This document shows, piece by piece, positions 17,886-25,169 of a DNA stretch of 58,666 nt (its first letter is position 1; each line of letters starts with the position of its first letter). This DNA is from Cognatiluteimonas weifangensis. GTDB taxonomy: Bacteria > Pseudomonadota > Gammaproteobacteria > Xanthomonadales > Xanthomonadaceae. Under the pieces are notes generated by a model. The model made no database searches and was not told the DNA's origin. It worked only from the letters and a program-made list of their open reading frames with translations. The stretch lies in NCBI RefSeq assembly GCF_003416885.1, contig NZ_QVPD01000014.1, forward strand, positions 1-58,666. Direction: 5' to 3'. The translations under genes were made by a program, and so were the position numbers.

Positions 17886-18992
17886 TCACTCCAGCAGTTT
17901 CGCCCACCCCTCCATGCCCTCGATCTTCGCCAGCACGATCTTCACGCACACCAGCAGCGGCACCGCCAGCAGCAGGCCGACGATCCCCCACAGCCAGCCG
18001 AACAGCATCAGCGCCAGGATCAGCACCAGCGGCGACAGCGCCATCCGCGCGCCGAGCACGATCGGGGTGACGAGCTGGCCTTCCAGCGTGTGCAGGCCCA
18101 GGTAGATCGCCGCCGGCAGCAGCGAGCGCCACGGGTCGTCGAAGGCGACGAAGCCCATCAGCAGCATGATCAGGATCCCGATCAGCGGGCCGACATAGGG
18201 CGCGAAGTTGAGCAGCGCCGCCATCGTGCCCCACAGCAGCGCCTCGTCGGCCGCCACCCCGAGCCAGTACAGCGCGGCGGCCAGCGCCAGCCCGACCAGC
18301 GCGTTGATGATGCTGATGGTCAGCACGTAGCGCGAGATCTCGCGCTCGATCGACTGCAGGATCTCCACCGTCAGCCGTTTCTGCTGGCGGTCGGGCAGCA
18401 GCGCCAGCGCGTTGCGCTGCAGGCTCTGGCCGTAGACCATGAAGAAGAACGTCAGCAGCACCACCGCCAGCACCGAGGCGAGCAGGCGCGGGGTCGCGGT
18501 CAGGGTCTTGTAGGGGTCGTTGACTTCGGTCTTGACCACCGGTGCCGGGCGCGCGCTGCTCTCGCCGCCGGCGGCGCGGGCGATGTTCTCGGCAGCCTTG
18601 TTGGCTTCCTGCACCGGCTTGACCAGGTGCCGCAGCTTGGGCGCCAGGTCGCGCATCTCGCGCGGCGCCTGCCGCACCCACTCGCCGGCCGGCGCCACCA
18701 GCTGCTGGCCCAGCGCGATCGTGCCGGCGATGCCCAGCGCCAGCACCAGCAGCGCACTGACGAAGCGCGGCACGTACAGGCGCTGCAGCACGCGGATGAT
18801 CGGATTGCCGACCAGGGCGAAGAACATCGCCAGCAGCACCGGCAGCAGCAGCCCGCGCGCCGCCCACAGGCTGGCGCCGACCGCGAGCGTGGCCAGCAGC
18901 AGCAGCGCGGTCGACGCCCGCGGGCGCGGCGGCAGCGGCGGCCGCGGTGCCGGCGCGGCGGCGGGGACGGGACCGCCGGCGGCGCCGCTCAT
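17886..18992 (-). CDS. AI-2E family transporter
   Basis: A 368-residue inner-membrane protein of the AI-2E (PF01594) family with about eight helices. Typical segments are LLPVLLAMFFALVGNPIIRVL, split by a soluble linker (about residues 110-160), and ALSPLVLILALMLFGWLWG near the C-terminus. Members have been linked to autoinducer, ion or small-molecule efflux; the function here is open. The ATG overlaps the upstream gene by four bases. It closes a minus-strand run with the DUF883 and YqjE-like genes, which suggests a shared envelope role. Confidence 0.88.
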   Translation of the reverse strand: MSGAAGGPVPAAAPAPRPPLPPRPRASTALLLLATLAVGASLWAARGLLLPVLLAMFFALVGNPIIRVLQRLYVPRFVSALLVLALGIAGTIALGQQLVAPAGEWVRQAPREMRDLAPKLRHLVKPVQEANKAAENIARAAGGESSARPAPVVKTEVNDPYKTLTATPRLLASVLAVVLLTFFFMVYGQSLQRNALALLPDRQQKRLTVEILQSIEREISRYVLTISIINALVGLALAAALYWLGVAADEALLWGTMAALLNFAPYVGPLIGILIMLLMGFVAFDDPWRSLLPAAIYLGLHTLEGQLVTPIVLGARMALSPLVLILALMLFGWLWGIVGLLLAVPLLVCVKIVLAKIEGMEGWAKLLE

Positions 18993-19417
18993 GGCAGGCC
19001 CGCGTGCCGGTAGAGGTCCTGGGTGGCTTCGGGCGTGAGCTCGGGCGCGGTGGCGGGTGCGGCTGCGGCGGCAGGTGTGGGCCCGGGCTCGGTCCCGGCC
19101 GCGTCGGCGGTGGCGGCGGCGGCCTGCTGCGCGGTGGCGGCCGCCTCCCCGGCCGCGGCCTGCGCGCTGCCGCCGGCGAACAGGCCGGCCAGTGCGCTCA
19201 GCAGCTGCAGCGTGCCGCCGCCGGTCGCGTTGCGCGGCAGCTCGACCCGGCCGACCACGAATCCCGACACCAGGCCCGCGATCACGATCCGCCCCGGCGT
19301 CCACGCCTGGCGCCAGGACGCCCGCAGCTGGCGCCAGTCGGCCGCGGTCCGGCGTTCCTGCGCCTCCAGCGCGGCCTCGGCCTGGGTCACTTTCTGGATC
19401 AGCGCATCGAAGCCCAT
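18989..19417 (-). CDS. Small membrane protein of unknown function
   Basis: A 142-residue protein not recognised as a named family. It has an N-terminal helical region (about residues 1-40, VTQAEAALEAQERRTAADWR), one membrane segment (IVIAGLVSGFVVG) and a long alanine-rich C-terminal stretch ending ELTPEATQDLYRHAGLP. It sits between the YqjE-like gene and the AI-2E transporter gene and overlaps the latter by four bases. That resembles YqjK-like partners of YqjD/YqjE in position only. A purine-rich Shine-Dalgarno (AAGGGACGGAAC) precedes the start. Confidence 0.65.
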   Translation of the reverse strand: MGFDALIQKVTQAEAALEAQERRTAADWRQLRASWRQAWTPGRIVIAGLVSGFVVGRVELPRNATGGGTLQLLSALAGLFAGGSAQAAAGEAAATAQQAAAATADAAGTEPGPTPAAAAAPATAPELTPEATQDLYRHAGLP

Positions 19418-19454
19418 GTTCCGTCCCTTGCCTCGCCGTGCGGGGATGCCCGGG

Positions 19455-20066
19455 TCACGGCGGAGTGATGTCCACGCCCAGGCCTTTCTTCAGCGGCGTG
19501 CCGTCGCCGGCGGCGGCGACCTGCTGCGCGGCCTCGGCGCTGCTGGCGCCGCTGCCGGCCGCGGGCATCAGCCCGGACAGCTCGCCGATCCCCAGCCGCG
19601 CCAGTTGCCGCCGCGTCGCCTGCAGCCGGGTGTGCTCGAAGTAGCGCAACGCCCTCCACGCCGCGGCGACGGTGACCGCCACGCTCAAGCCCGCCGTCGC
19701 CAGCAGCGCCAGCGGCCACGACCAGCCCAGGCCGCGGCTCAGCCCCACCACCAGCGTGGCCATCAGCAGCAGCCAGGCCGAGGCGCCGAAGGCGATCGCC
19801 ACCGCGGTGAACGCCAGCGTGCGGCCGAAGGCGCTGCGTGCCAGCGAGATGTCCGCCGCCAGCAGGATGCGCAGCGCCTTGCCGGCGTCGCGGCCGGCCT
19901 CGAGCGTGGCGCGGCCGCCGGCACCCAGTTCGCGCAGCGCCTCGGCGATGCCCGCGGCGGCGCGCTCGTGCGCCGCGGCGTCGGCGTGCGCCTGCGCGCC
20001 GTGCGGCGGGTCGGCAGCGTCCTGCCGGGCGTCGCCGTCGGTGCGCGCGCCCCCGGTTGCGCTCAT
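19455..20066 (-). CDS. Phage holin family (YqjE-like) membrane protein
   Basis: A 203-residue protein with two close membrane helices (TLAFTAVAIAFGASAWLLLM and WPLALLATAGLSVAVTVAAA), preceded by an amphipathic alanine-rich region (about residues 35-75). This matches the holin_X/YqjE pattern. YqjD and YqjE are stationary-phase membrane proteins in E. coli; no lysis function is implied. The start lies nine bases after the DUF883 gene. The upstream in-frame extension is a shadow of that gene. Confidence 0.8.
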   Translation of the reverse strand: MSATGGARTDGDARQDAADPPHGAQAHADAAAHERAAAGIAEALRELGAGGRATLEAGRDAGKALRILLAADISLARSAFGRTLAFTAVAIAFGASAWLLLMATLVVGLSRGLGWSWPLALLATAGLSVAVTVAAAWRALRYFEHTRLQATRRQLARLGIGELSGLMPAAGSGASSAEAAQQVAAAGDGTPLKKGLGVDITPP

Positions 20067-20074
20067 CGCGTCGG

Positions 20075-20437
20075 CTACTTGTCGCCGCCGCGCGCGAGCT
20101 TGGCGATGATCCAGCCGGCGGCGAAGGCCACGCCGAAGGACGCCAGCGGGCGCTCGCGGATCAGGTCCGAGGCGCTCTCCAGCAGGTCGCGGCCCTTGTC
20201 CATCAGCGCGTCGACCTGTTCGCGGCTGGCGGCGCCGGCCTGTTCGACCGCGGCCAGCCCGGCGAGCGCGCTGTCGGCCAGTTCCGACTTCACCTGGGCC
20301 TTGCCCAGGCGCACCTCGTCGCCGGCGGCGCCGGCCGCGCCCTTGATCGCTTCGCCGGCGTAACCGGCGGCCTGCTTGAGGTGGCTGCCGGCTTCGCCCA
20401 GGTTGGTCTTCAGGCTGTCGGTGGCGTTGGGGCTCAT
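20075..20437 (-). CDS. DUF883 / ElaB-YqjD family protein
   Basis: A 120-residue protein with a long predicted amphipathic helix (residues 10-95) and a C-terminal membrane anchor (LASFGVAFAAGWIIAKLARGG), the ElaB/YqjD pattern. E. coli YqjD binds ribosomes and sits at the inner membrane in stationary phase. The gene is first in the envelope cluster and has a good Shine-Dalgarno (GAGGAG) upstream of the ATG. Regulation by stationary-phase sigma factor is likely from the family but not visible here. Confidence 0.82.
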   Translation of the reverse strand: MSPNATDSLKTNLGEAGSHLKQAAGYAGEAIKGAAGAAGDEVRLGKAQVKSELADSALAGLAAVEQAGAASREQVDALMDKGRDLLESASDLIRERPLASFGVAFAAGWIIAKLARGGDK

Positions 20438-20510
20438 CGTCGCTCTCCTCGGTGGGTTCGTCGCGGCGCGGCATGCGCCGGGACGGAAAGGCCGCGCGTC
20501 CGGCGCGGCG

Positions 20511-21962
20511 TCATTGCATCAGCAGGTCGCCCTGGGCGTTGCCGCGCACGATCCGCAGCACCAGCTGCGGCGGCTGTCGGGAAAAACTCAGGCGAAAGCC
20601 GGACAGGTCGTCGAAGCGGCCGCTGTTGGCGGCGATCACGACATCGCCCTGGCGCAGGCCGTTGTCGGCGGCGCGGCTGCCGCGGGCGACGCTTTCCACC
20701 AGCACGCCGCCGATGCCGGCCTGGCGCGCGCTGGCCGGCAACTCGGCGAAGCTCGCCCCGGACAAACGCGGGTCCAGAGTGGCGCCGGTCACCGAGCGCG
20801 GCTGCTCGCGCAGGGTCGCGGTCAGCTGCAGCGGCCGGCCGTCGCGGCGCAGGTCCAGCGTCACCTGGCTGCCCACGGCCTGCAGGCCTTCGAAGTTGCG
20901 CAGGGTGTCGCGGTCGTCGATGCGCTGGCCGTTGGCGGCGAGGATCACGTCGCCCACCTGCAGCCCCGCCGCGGCCGCGGCCGACTGCGGATACACCCGG
21001 GTCACCACCGCGCCGCGCGCCGCGTCCAGGCCGAGGCCGCCGGCGATCCGCGCGTCCACGTCCTGGGTGTCGATGCCGAGGCTGCCGCGGTGCACCTCGC
21101 CGGTGGCCAGCAGCTGGCGCATGACGTCGCCGGCGAGGTTGGACGGGATCGCGAAGCCCAGGCCGATGTTGCCGGCCATCGAACCGCGCGGATTGAAGCT
21201 GGCGGTGTTGATGCCGACCAGCTGGCCGTCGAGGTTGACCAGCGCGCCGCCGGAGTTGCCGGGGTTGATCGAGGCGTCGGTCTGGATGAAGTTCTGGTAG
21301 CCCAGCCCCTGCAGGCCGCTGCGGCCGACCGCCGAGACGATGCCGCTGGTCACGGTCTGGCCGATACCGAACGGATTGCCGACCGCGACCACGAAGTCGC
21401 CGACCTGCAGCCGGCTGCTGTCGGCCAGCGGGATCGCGGTCAGCGGCGTGTCCTTGGGCACCGGGATGCGCATCAGGGCGACGTCGGTGTCGGGGTCGGA
21501 GCCGACGAACTCGGCCTGCAGCGTGCGCCCGTCGGCCAGCGTCACCGAGACCTCGTCGGCGCCCTCGATCACGTGGTGGTTGGTCAGCACCAGCCCGCGC
21601 TGCGCATCGACGATCACGCCCGAGCCCAGCGACTGGTTGATCCGCTCCTGCGGGATGTTGGGGAACATGCGGCGGAAGAAGGGATCGTTGGCGAAGGGGT
21701 TGCTGATCCGCACGCGCTGCTGGCTGTGCACGCTGACCACCGCCGGCAGCACCCGCTTGAGCATCGGCGCCAGCGACGGCAGCGGGGTGCCGGCGACCGC
21801 GCTGGGCAGGGCCGCGGCCGCGGGCACCGCGGCGGGCGCCGCGGCCGCGGCGTCCGCGGCCAGCGCCGGCGCGCGCATGCCTTCGTGCACCGCGGTGGCG
21901 GCGAAGCCGCCGAAGGCGGCGGCCAGGGTCAGGGCGAGCAGGGTGCGGGTGGAGGCGTTCAT
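20511..21962 (-). CDS. degQ: Do/DegQ-type periplasmic serine endoprotease
   Basis: A 483-residue HtrA protease with an N-terminal signal segment (LLALTLAAAFGGF), a trypsin-like domain and two PDZ domains. The predicted catalytic triad is His130 (LTNHHVI), Asp160 (DPDTDVAL) and Ser237 (GNSGGAL). The PDZ domains lie at about residues 275-370 and 380-480. It degrades or refolds damaged periplasmic proteins. Upstream in-frame codons run through a terminator hairpin, so the ATG at 21962 is chosen. It is the last gene before the envelope cluster and is separated from the upstream secreted protein gene by a terminator. Confidence 0.93.
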   Translation of the reverse strand: MNASTRTLLALTLAAAFGGFAATAVHEGMRAPALAADAAAAAPAAVPAAAALPSAVAGTPLPSLAPMLKRVLPAVVSVHSQQRVRISNPFANDPFFRRMFPNIPQERINQSLGSGVIVDAQRGLVLTNHHVIEGADEVSVTLADGRTLQAEFVGSDPDTDVALMRIPVPKDTPLTAIPLADSSRLQVGDFVVAVGNPFGIGQTVTSGIVSAVGRSGLQGLGYQNFIQTDASINPGNSGGALVNLDGQLVGINTASFNPRGSMAGNIGLGFAIPSNLAGDVMRQLLATGEVHRGSLGIDTQDVDARIAGGLGLDAARGAVVTRVYPQSAAAAAGLQVGDVILAANGQRIDDRDTLRNFEGLQAVGSQVTLDLRRDGRPLQLTATLREQPRSVTGATLDPRLSGASFAELPASARQAGIGGVLVESVARGSRAADNGLRQGDVVIAANSGRFDDLSGFRLSFSRQPPQLVLRIVRGNAQGDLLMQ

Positions 21963-22063
21963 GCCGTTTAGTTTGCCGTCAAACCGCGAACCGGGGATGA
22001 AGGCCGCCGCACCGGCTGCCGGCGGGGCGGTCGGGCCGCGCCGCGCCGGCGCGCGCGGCCACG

Positions 22064-22091
22064 AAAAAGCCCGGGGCATGCCCGGGCCTTT
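22064..22091 (-). terminator. Rho-independent terminator after the secreted protein gene
   Basis: On the minus strand a GGCCCGGGCATGCCCCGGGC-type hairpin is followed by TTTTT. It lies 23 bases past the stop of the gene at 22114-22638 and before the degQ start. Confidence 0.75.
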
Positions 22092-22113
22092 CGCGCACAT
22101 CCGGCGTGCGGGG

Positions 22114-22638
22114 CTACAGCCGCTCGGACGTCTCCGAGCCGCAGAAGTCCATGTACTTGCTGTCGTTGGCCAGGTAGCGCGCGGCGCGGATCGGGCCGGA
22201 CAGCTCCAGGCCGTCGGCGCTGAGGGTCACGCCCTCGCGGTGGATGCTCTGGTAGCCGTGGTAGTAGCCGTTGACGAACCAGAAGAAGCGGAAGTCGATC
22301 GTGTACGAGTTCGTGAGCGGGTTGTAGGACCAGGTGCCGAAGCCCGGTCCGCGGGTGTGCAGGCCGCTGATGCCGTGCAGGTTGGGGATGCCCGCCAGCG
22401 GCATGGTGTTGGTCTCCGACAGGGTGCCGCCGGCATTGAAGACGACATTGGCCTGGATGCCGCCCGACGGCGTGCCGCCGCAGGGGCCGACGGCGCCGAC
22501 CGCATGCCACAGGCCGACGATGCGGTTGGCCGGCATCTGCATGGCGCCGTGGTGGACGAGGTCCACCGCCGCGGCCGGAAAGGCGGCGAGCGACAGCGGC
22601 GAGAGCGCGAAGGCAAGCACGAGGGGATGCAGTTTCAT
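22114..22638 (-). CDS. Secreted protein of unknown function
   Basis: A 174-residue protein with a signal peptide (LVLAFALSPLSLAAFPAAA). The mature region begins near a IVGLWHAVGAVGPCGG motif and has beta-rich, lipocalin-like spacing (FNAGGTLSETNTMPLAG, GFGTWSYNPLTNSYTIDFRF). Two cysteines (GPCGG and DFCGSE) could form a disulfide. I do not recognise a named family. It is divergent from the ToxR-like regulator at 22790, and four phased CTGAAA repeats lie between them. It is therefore a good candidate target of that regulator. An AGGAG Shine-Dalgarno precedes the ATG. Confidence 0.8.
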   Translation of the reverse strand: MKLHPLVLAFALSPLSLAAFPAAAVDLVHHGAMQMPANRIVGLWHAVGAVGPCGGTPSGGIQANVVFNAGGTLSETNTMPLAGIPNLHGISGLHTRGPGFGTWSYNPLTNSYTIDFRFFWFVNGYYHGYQSIHREGVTLSADGLELSGPIRAARYLANDSKYMDFCGSETSERL

Positions 22639-22715
22639 GGTGCGGCTCCTGGGTGATCGCCATGCCCCCATGGCGTGGCGTACGCGTATGCTTGGCCGGC
22701 GCTGGCCGGGAAGTC

Positions 22716-22753
22716 CTGAAAAATCCGCTGAAACCGGCTGAAATTTGCTGAAA
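22716..22753. promoter_or_regulatory. Four helically phased CTGAAA repeats, putative operator
   Basis: CTGAAA occurs at 22716, 22728, 22738 and 22748, spaced 12, 10 and 10 bp, so all copies face the same side of the helix. OmpR/PhoB/ToxR winged helices bind direct repeats with about 10-11 bp spacing. The array lies 37-74 bp before the regulator gene and 78-115 bp before the divergent secreted protein gene. Confidence 0.6.
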
Positions 22754-22789
22754 TGCGGTGGTCGCGTACCGCCTTCGCCCCCAGGAGCC

Positions 22790-24691
22790 ATGCCGGACGC
22801 CCCGCGCCACTACCGCTTCGCCGGGTTCCTGCTCGATACCCGCACCCGCGAGCTGCGCGGCCCCGGCGGCACGCCCGTGCACCTCACCGCGAAGGCGTTC
22901 GACACCCTGTGCTGCCTGCTTGCCCACCGCGACCGGGTGGTCGGCAAGGACGAGCTGCTGGCGACGGTCTGGGCCGGCCGCGTGGTGGAGGAGAACAACC
23001 TCACCCAGGCGGTCTCCGCGCTGCGGCGCGCGCTCGGCGAAGCCGGCGGGCAGCGCTGCATCGTCACCGTGCCGGGGCGCGGCTACCGCTTCGCGGCCGA
23101 GGTCGCCGAAGGCGCGGGCGACGCGGACGACGCAACCGCCGGCCCCGCTGCCGGGCCGGCGGCGGCCGCGACGCGACCGGCGGGCATGCGTCGCGCCATC
23201 GTGCTGGGCGCCCTGCTGTTCGGCGTGGCGCTGTTCGCGATCGTCGCCTGGCGCCGCGAGGAGCCGGCGCGTGCGCATCCGGGTGCGGGGCCGGCGACCA
23301 CCCTGGCCGTGCTCCCGTTCCGCTCCCTCTCCGCCGGCCCGCGCGACGACCTGCTGGAACTCGGCCTCGCCGAAACCCTGGCCACGCGCCTGCAACGCGC
23401 CGGCGCGCTGCGCGTGCGGCCGCTGGCCGCGACCCAGCGCCTGGCCGCGACCCAGCCCGACGCGCTGGCGGCGGGGCGCCAACTCGGCGCGACCTATGTC
23501 GTCGCCGGCTCCACCCAGCGCGTCGGCGACCTGGTGCGGGTCAACGCGCGGCTGCTGGCGGTGGCCGATGGCGCGACCGTGTGGGCCGACACCTTCGACA
23601 CCCGCATCGACCGCGTGTTCACCCTGCAGGACCGCATGGCGGGAGCGCTGGCCCGCGCCCTGGCGCTGCCGCCGCTGCCGCCGCCGGCACGGACGCGCAG
23701 CGCCTGCGACGGGCAGGACCCGCAGGCTTACCGGGCCTGGCTGCGCGGGCATTACCTGCTGTATCGCCCCAGCCGCGAGAACCTGTCGGCGGCGCTGGCC
23801 GCCTTCCGCCGCGCCATCGACCTGGACACCGCGTGCACCCGCGCCTACGCCGACATGGCGCTGGCCTACCGCGGCCTGGCGCACACCGATCTGGACCCGC
23901 GCGAGATGTTCGCCCTGGCCAAGGCCGCGACCGCGCAGGCGCTGGCGATCGACCCGGACTCGGCCGACGCGCTGCTGGCGCAAGGCCGCAACCAACACCT
24001 GTACGACTGGGATTGGGCCGGCGCCGAGGCCTCGCTCAAGCGCGCGATCGAGCTCGACCCGGCCTCGGCCGAAGCGCATTTCGGCTACGCGCATCTGCTG
24101 ATCGACCTGGGCCGTTTCGAGGAAGGCCTGGCGCAGGCGCGGCAGGCGCGCGAACTGGATCCGCTGTCGCCGATGATCAACGCGCTCACCGGCGGCTTCC
24201 TCACCGCCGCGCGGCAACCCGGCGCGGCGCGCGCGCCGCTGCAGCGGGCGCTCGAACTGCAGCCGGAGTTCTGGGTGGCCTTGCTGGTGCGCGGCGGCAT
24301 CGCCCTGGATCGGGGCGACGTCGCCGCCGCGCACGCCGACTGGCAGCGCGCGGCCGCGCGTTCCGGGCGCGCCAGCCAGGTGCTGGCATTGCTGGCGGTC
24401 GCCGAAGTGGCGAACGGCCGCCGCGCGCAAGCGCAGGCGATCCTGCGCGAACTGCAGGCGCGCGACGCCGCCGGCTACGTCCCGGCCACCAGCCTGGCCG
24501 CGGTCGAGAACGCGCTGGGCCACACCGAGGCCGCCCTGGACCTGCTGGAGCGCGGCTACCGGGAGCGCGACATCCGCATGGCGTTCCTCGGCATCGACGC
24601 GCGCTGGAACAACCTGCGCACGCAGCCGCGGTTCCGGGCGCTGGCGCGGCGCCTGGGGCTGGCGGACGGCCGCGCCTACGGCCGCTATTGA
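22790..24691 (+). CDS. ToxR/CadC-like transmembrane regulator with TPR domain
   Basis: A 633-residue protein. It has an N-terminal winged helix of the OmpR/ToxR class (about residues 8-105, ending TVPGRGYRFAAEV), a linker and one membrane helix (residues about 138-157, IVLGALLFGVALFAIVAW). A FlgO-like domain follows (TTLAVLPFRSLS to WADTFDTRIDRVF), then TPR repeats (about residues 310-620). The DNA-binding part is cytoplasmic and the sensor part would be periplasmic. The ATG at 22790 is chosen over one 15 codons earlier because a CCAGGAG ribosome site precedes it and the repeat array lies upstream. Autoregulation and control of the divergent secreted gene are inferred. Confidence 0.88.
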   Translation: MPDAPRHYRFAGFLLDTRTRELRGPGGTPVHLTAKAFDTLCCLLAHRDRVVGKDELLATVWAGRVVEENNLTQAVSALRRALGEAGGQRCIVTVPGRGYRFAAEVAEGAGDADDATAGPAAGPAAAATRPAGMRRAIVLGALLFGVALFAIVAWRREEPARAHPGAGPATTLAVLPFRSLSAGPRDDLLELGLAETLATRLQRAGALRVRPLAATQRLAATQPDALAAGRQLGATYVVAGSTQRVGDLVRVNARLLAVADGATVWADTFDTRIDRVFTLQDRMAGALARALALPPLPPPARTRSACDGQDPQAYRAWLRGHYLLYRPSRENLSAALAAFRRAIDLDTACTRAYADMALAYRGLAHTDLDPREMFALAKAATAQALAIDPDSADALLAQGRNQHLYDWDWAGAEASLKRAIELDPASAEAHFGYAHLLIDLGRFEEGLAQARQARELDPLSPMINALTGGFLTAARQPGAARAPLQRALELQPEFWVALLVRGGIALDRGDVAAAHADWQRAAARSGRASQVLALLAVAEVANGRRAQAQAILRELQARDAAGYVPATSLAAVENALGHTEAALDLLERGYRERDIRMAFLGIDARWNNLRTQPRFRALARRLGLADGRAYGRY

Positions 24692-24798
24692 TCCGGTATC
24701 GCTCCGGCGCCGGCGCGTCCGCTTTGTGACCGCATCTGCGTTTTTGGTCGGCGCATTTACCCCATCGGCGCAAGCGGGCGCAATGCACTTCAATCCGG
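24692..24798. other. Intergenic region before the nrdJ promoter
   Basis: No gene, repeat or cobalamin riboswitch B12 box was recognised between the regulator gene and the nrdJ promoter. The remaining leader to 25169 is about 310 bases long and GC-rich, with several possible hairpins and no supported reading frame. Confidence 0.4.
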
Positions 24799-24827
24799 TT
24801 GACACCGGGTTGGGCCCCGGATAGCGT
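24799..24827 (+). promoter_or_regulatory. Promoter of nrdJa
   Basis: TTGACA (24799-24804), a 17-bp spacer and TAGCGT (24822-24827) form a good -35 and a moderate -10. Transcription would begin near 24834, giving a leader of about 335 bases to the ATG at 25170. Confidence 0.55.
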
Positions 24828-24841
24828 GACCCCCTGCGTCG

Positions 24842-24857
24842 CCACAACATCTTGGGG
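24842..24857. promoter_or_regulatory. Putative NrdR box
   Basis: CCACAACATCTTGGGG matches about 12 of 16 positions of the NrdR consensus ACACWATATMTWGTGT. It lies just after the predicted start of transcription, where NrdR would repress ribonucleotide reductase genes. NrdR boxes usually occur in pairs; a convincing second box was not found. Confidence 0.45.
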
Positions 24858-25169
24858 TGTGCGGAGCAGGCCGGGCCCAGTGCTGGGGTTGGCATCGGCA
24901 GGCGACAAGGGGCCGGTACCGGCCTGGAAACACGCCGACGGGGGTGGGCGGATGCGTGCAATGACAGGGTCGCCAGCGGCCCGCAGGTCACCACAACCAG
25001 GACACAAGGCGGCGCGCATGCTGTAAGGCAACGCGGTCGTCGCCGTCCCTCCGTCGCCGCGCGGCGCGGTGCGGCCAGGAAGCTTCACCGGCGGCGCCCA
25101 CCCGGGCGCCCCGGCCAACAACAACGACGCGGCCCAGCCGCGCACGCAGGACGAAGGAGAAGGGACGGG

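Noticed and set aside
24692..25169. Cobalamin riboswitch before the AdoCbl-dependent reductase
   Set aside because: No B12 box or surrounding conserved core was found; a promoter and an NrdR-like box explain part of the region.
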